Shown: positions 63,408-64,000 of the stretch, piece after piece
Layout of the letters: every line of letters begins with the position of its first letter
How positions within the stretch are numbered: the first letter of the stretch is position 1
Assembly: GCA_016235185.1 (NCBI GenBank)
Contig: JACRLT010000026.1
Span: forward strand, 1-64,000
DNA length: 64,000 nucleotides
From: Candidatus Omnitrophota bacterium
GTDB taxonomy: Bacteria > Omnitrophota > Gorgyraeia > Velamenicoccales > Velamenicoccaceae
Direction: 5' to 3'
Notes under the pieces: generated by a model
Databases searched by the model: none
What the model saw: the letters and a program-made list of their open reading frames with translations, nothing else
Told to the model about the DNA's origin: nothing
Translations under genes and position numbers: made by a program

Positions 63408-64000
63408 TTATATCCTTGCCTCTTTTAAATATCTTATAGCTACTTCAGGCGGTGTGGCCACTGCGTAGAAACCCGTTCCCCATTCAAAACCCGCGATACG
63501 GCTCAAGCGCGGCATGACTTCTATATGCCAATGATAACCTGGCCTCTCTTCACTGTTTATGGGTGCTGTGTGAAGAATGAAATTATAGGACGGATCGCCA
63601 AGCGCGACTTTCATCCGGCGTAAAACTTCCTTGAGCATCTTTGCCAGGTCACCTATCTCTTCTTTGGAGATCTCACAATATGATAATTTGTGGGCGCGAG
63701 GCATGATCCAGGTTTCAAAAGGAGACCTGGAAACATAAGGACAGAATGAAATAAAGTTCTTATTCTGTGATAATATCCTTTCCTTTTCTTCCAGCTCCTG
63801 ACGGATGATATCGCAAAAAATACACCTGTCCCTGTATTCGTAGTATTTGCTTGCGCCTGTGATCTCTTCTAAAACATTCTTAGGGATCATCGGGAGAGCG
63901 ATAAGCTGCGTATGGTTATGATCGATCGTGGCGCCAGCGCTTGAGCCGAAATTTTTAAAAAGCATTATGTATTTAAAACGTTTGTCCTTTTCCAGGTCTT
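63408..64000 (-). CDS. galT: Galactose-1-phosphate uridylyltransferase-like protein (5' end outside window)
   Basis: The reading frame continues past the window edge (DLEKDKRFKYIMLFKNFG), so only the C-terminal 196 residues are seen. The histidine-triad active site is HNHTQLIALP, and a second half-domain has GYHWHIEVMPRLSRIAGFEWG with metal or substrate histidines. GalT exchanges UMP between UDP-glucose and galactose-1-phosphate; related enzymes act on other sugar phosphates. It precedes gap on the same strand. Confidence 0.85.
   Translation of the reverse strand, partial: DLEKDKRFKYIMLFKNFGSSAGATIDHNHTQLIALPMIPKNVLEEITGASKYYEYRDRCIFCDIIRQELEEKERILSQNKNFISFCPYVSRSPFETWIMPRAHKLSYCEISKEEIGDLAKMLKEVLRRMKVALGDPSYNFILHTAPINSEERPGYHWHIEVMPRLSRIAGFEWGTGFYAVATPPEVAIRYLKEARI

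Overview
The window reads as a chromosomal segment of a Gram-negative-type, anaerobic bacterium from a poorly cultured lineage. The evidence is an Rnf complex, a ferredoxin-fused EtfA, a superoxide reductase, a two-partner secretion system with an outer-membrane TpsB pore, an O-antigen-ligase-like protein and lipoprotein signals. The mixture is reminiscent of Candidatus Omnitrophota, but that is inference; no rRNA is present to settle it. No CRISPR array or prophage was seen.

Layout. 1-7 kb: tRNA-Thr, an MFS exporter, a six-gene rnf operon in the order C-G-D-E-A-B, and purN. 7-11.2 kb: a lipoprotein coupled to an FtsH-like protease with almost no periplasmic domain, then eno-ftsB. 11.2-21.2 kb: an accessory island. 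It begins in a tRNA-fMet split by a group I intron that encodes a PD-(D/E)XK homing endonuclease. It continues with a RAYT transposase, mazEF, a GC-rich pair (SWIM-SNF2 helicase plus MORC-like GHKL ATPase), remnants of IS30, RAYT and IS200 elements, a group II intron, and a truncated DUF3800 gene behind a structured RNA. 21.4-28.2 kb (minus strand): MshEN-PilZ protein, ubiA, rpoD, dnaG, a Nif3-like protein and cvpA, the macromolecular-synthesis cluster. 28.3-40 kb: a CHASE2 protein, a lipoprotein, a 2220-residue TpsA exoprotein with a small RHH-like protein and TpsB, then a GAF-GGDEF cyclase. 40.7-45.6 kb: smc with an intein in its P-loop and a strongly reduced hinge. 45.7-49 kb: etfA, etfB and acyl-CoA dehydrogenase. 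49-64 kb (minus strand): a GNAT enzyme, glgC, marC, membrane proteins, secG, tpiA, pgk, an O-antigen-ligase-like protein, superoxide reductase, malQ, gap and galT (cut by the window end).

How it fits together. Glycogen or maltodextrin enzymes (GlgC, MalQ) and lower glycolysis (Gap, Pgk, TpiA, Eno) suggest a sugar fermenter. Fd-EtfA/EtfB/acyl-CoA dehydrogenase probably forms an electron-bifurcating complex whose reduced ferredoxin is used by Rnf to build an ion gradient. GAF-GGDEF and MshEN-PilZ point to c-di-GMP control of surface functions, next to a giant secreted adhesin-like protein.

The most unusual signals are in the RNA and repeat layer. One is a four-copy leader element with covarying stems that pairs next to the start site of smc, acyl-CoA dehydrogenase, superoxide reductase and the TpsA operon. 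A second is a four-copy two-hairpin repeat family. A third is a class of inverted repeats whose arms are built from stuttering short units. Others are a three-way-junction RNA before the DUF3800 gene, a palindromic element inserted in frame in rnfB, and a ubiA gene without a canonical start codon.
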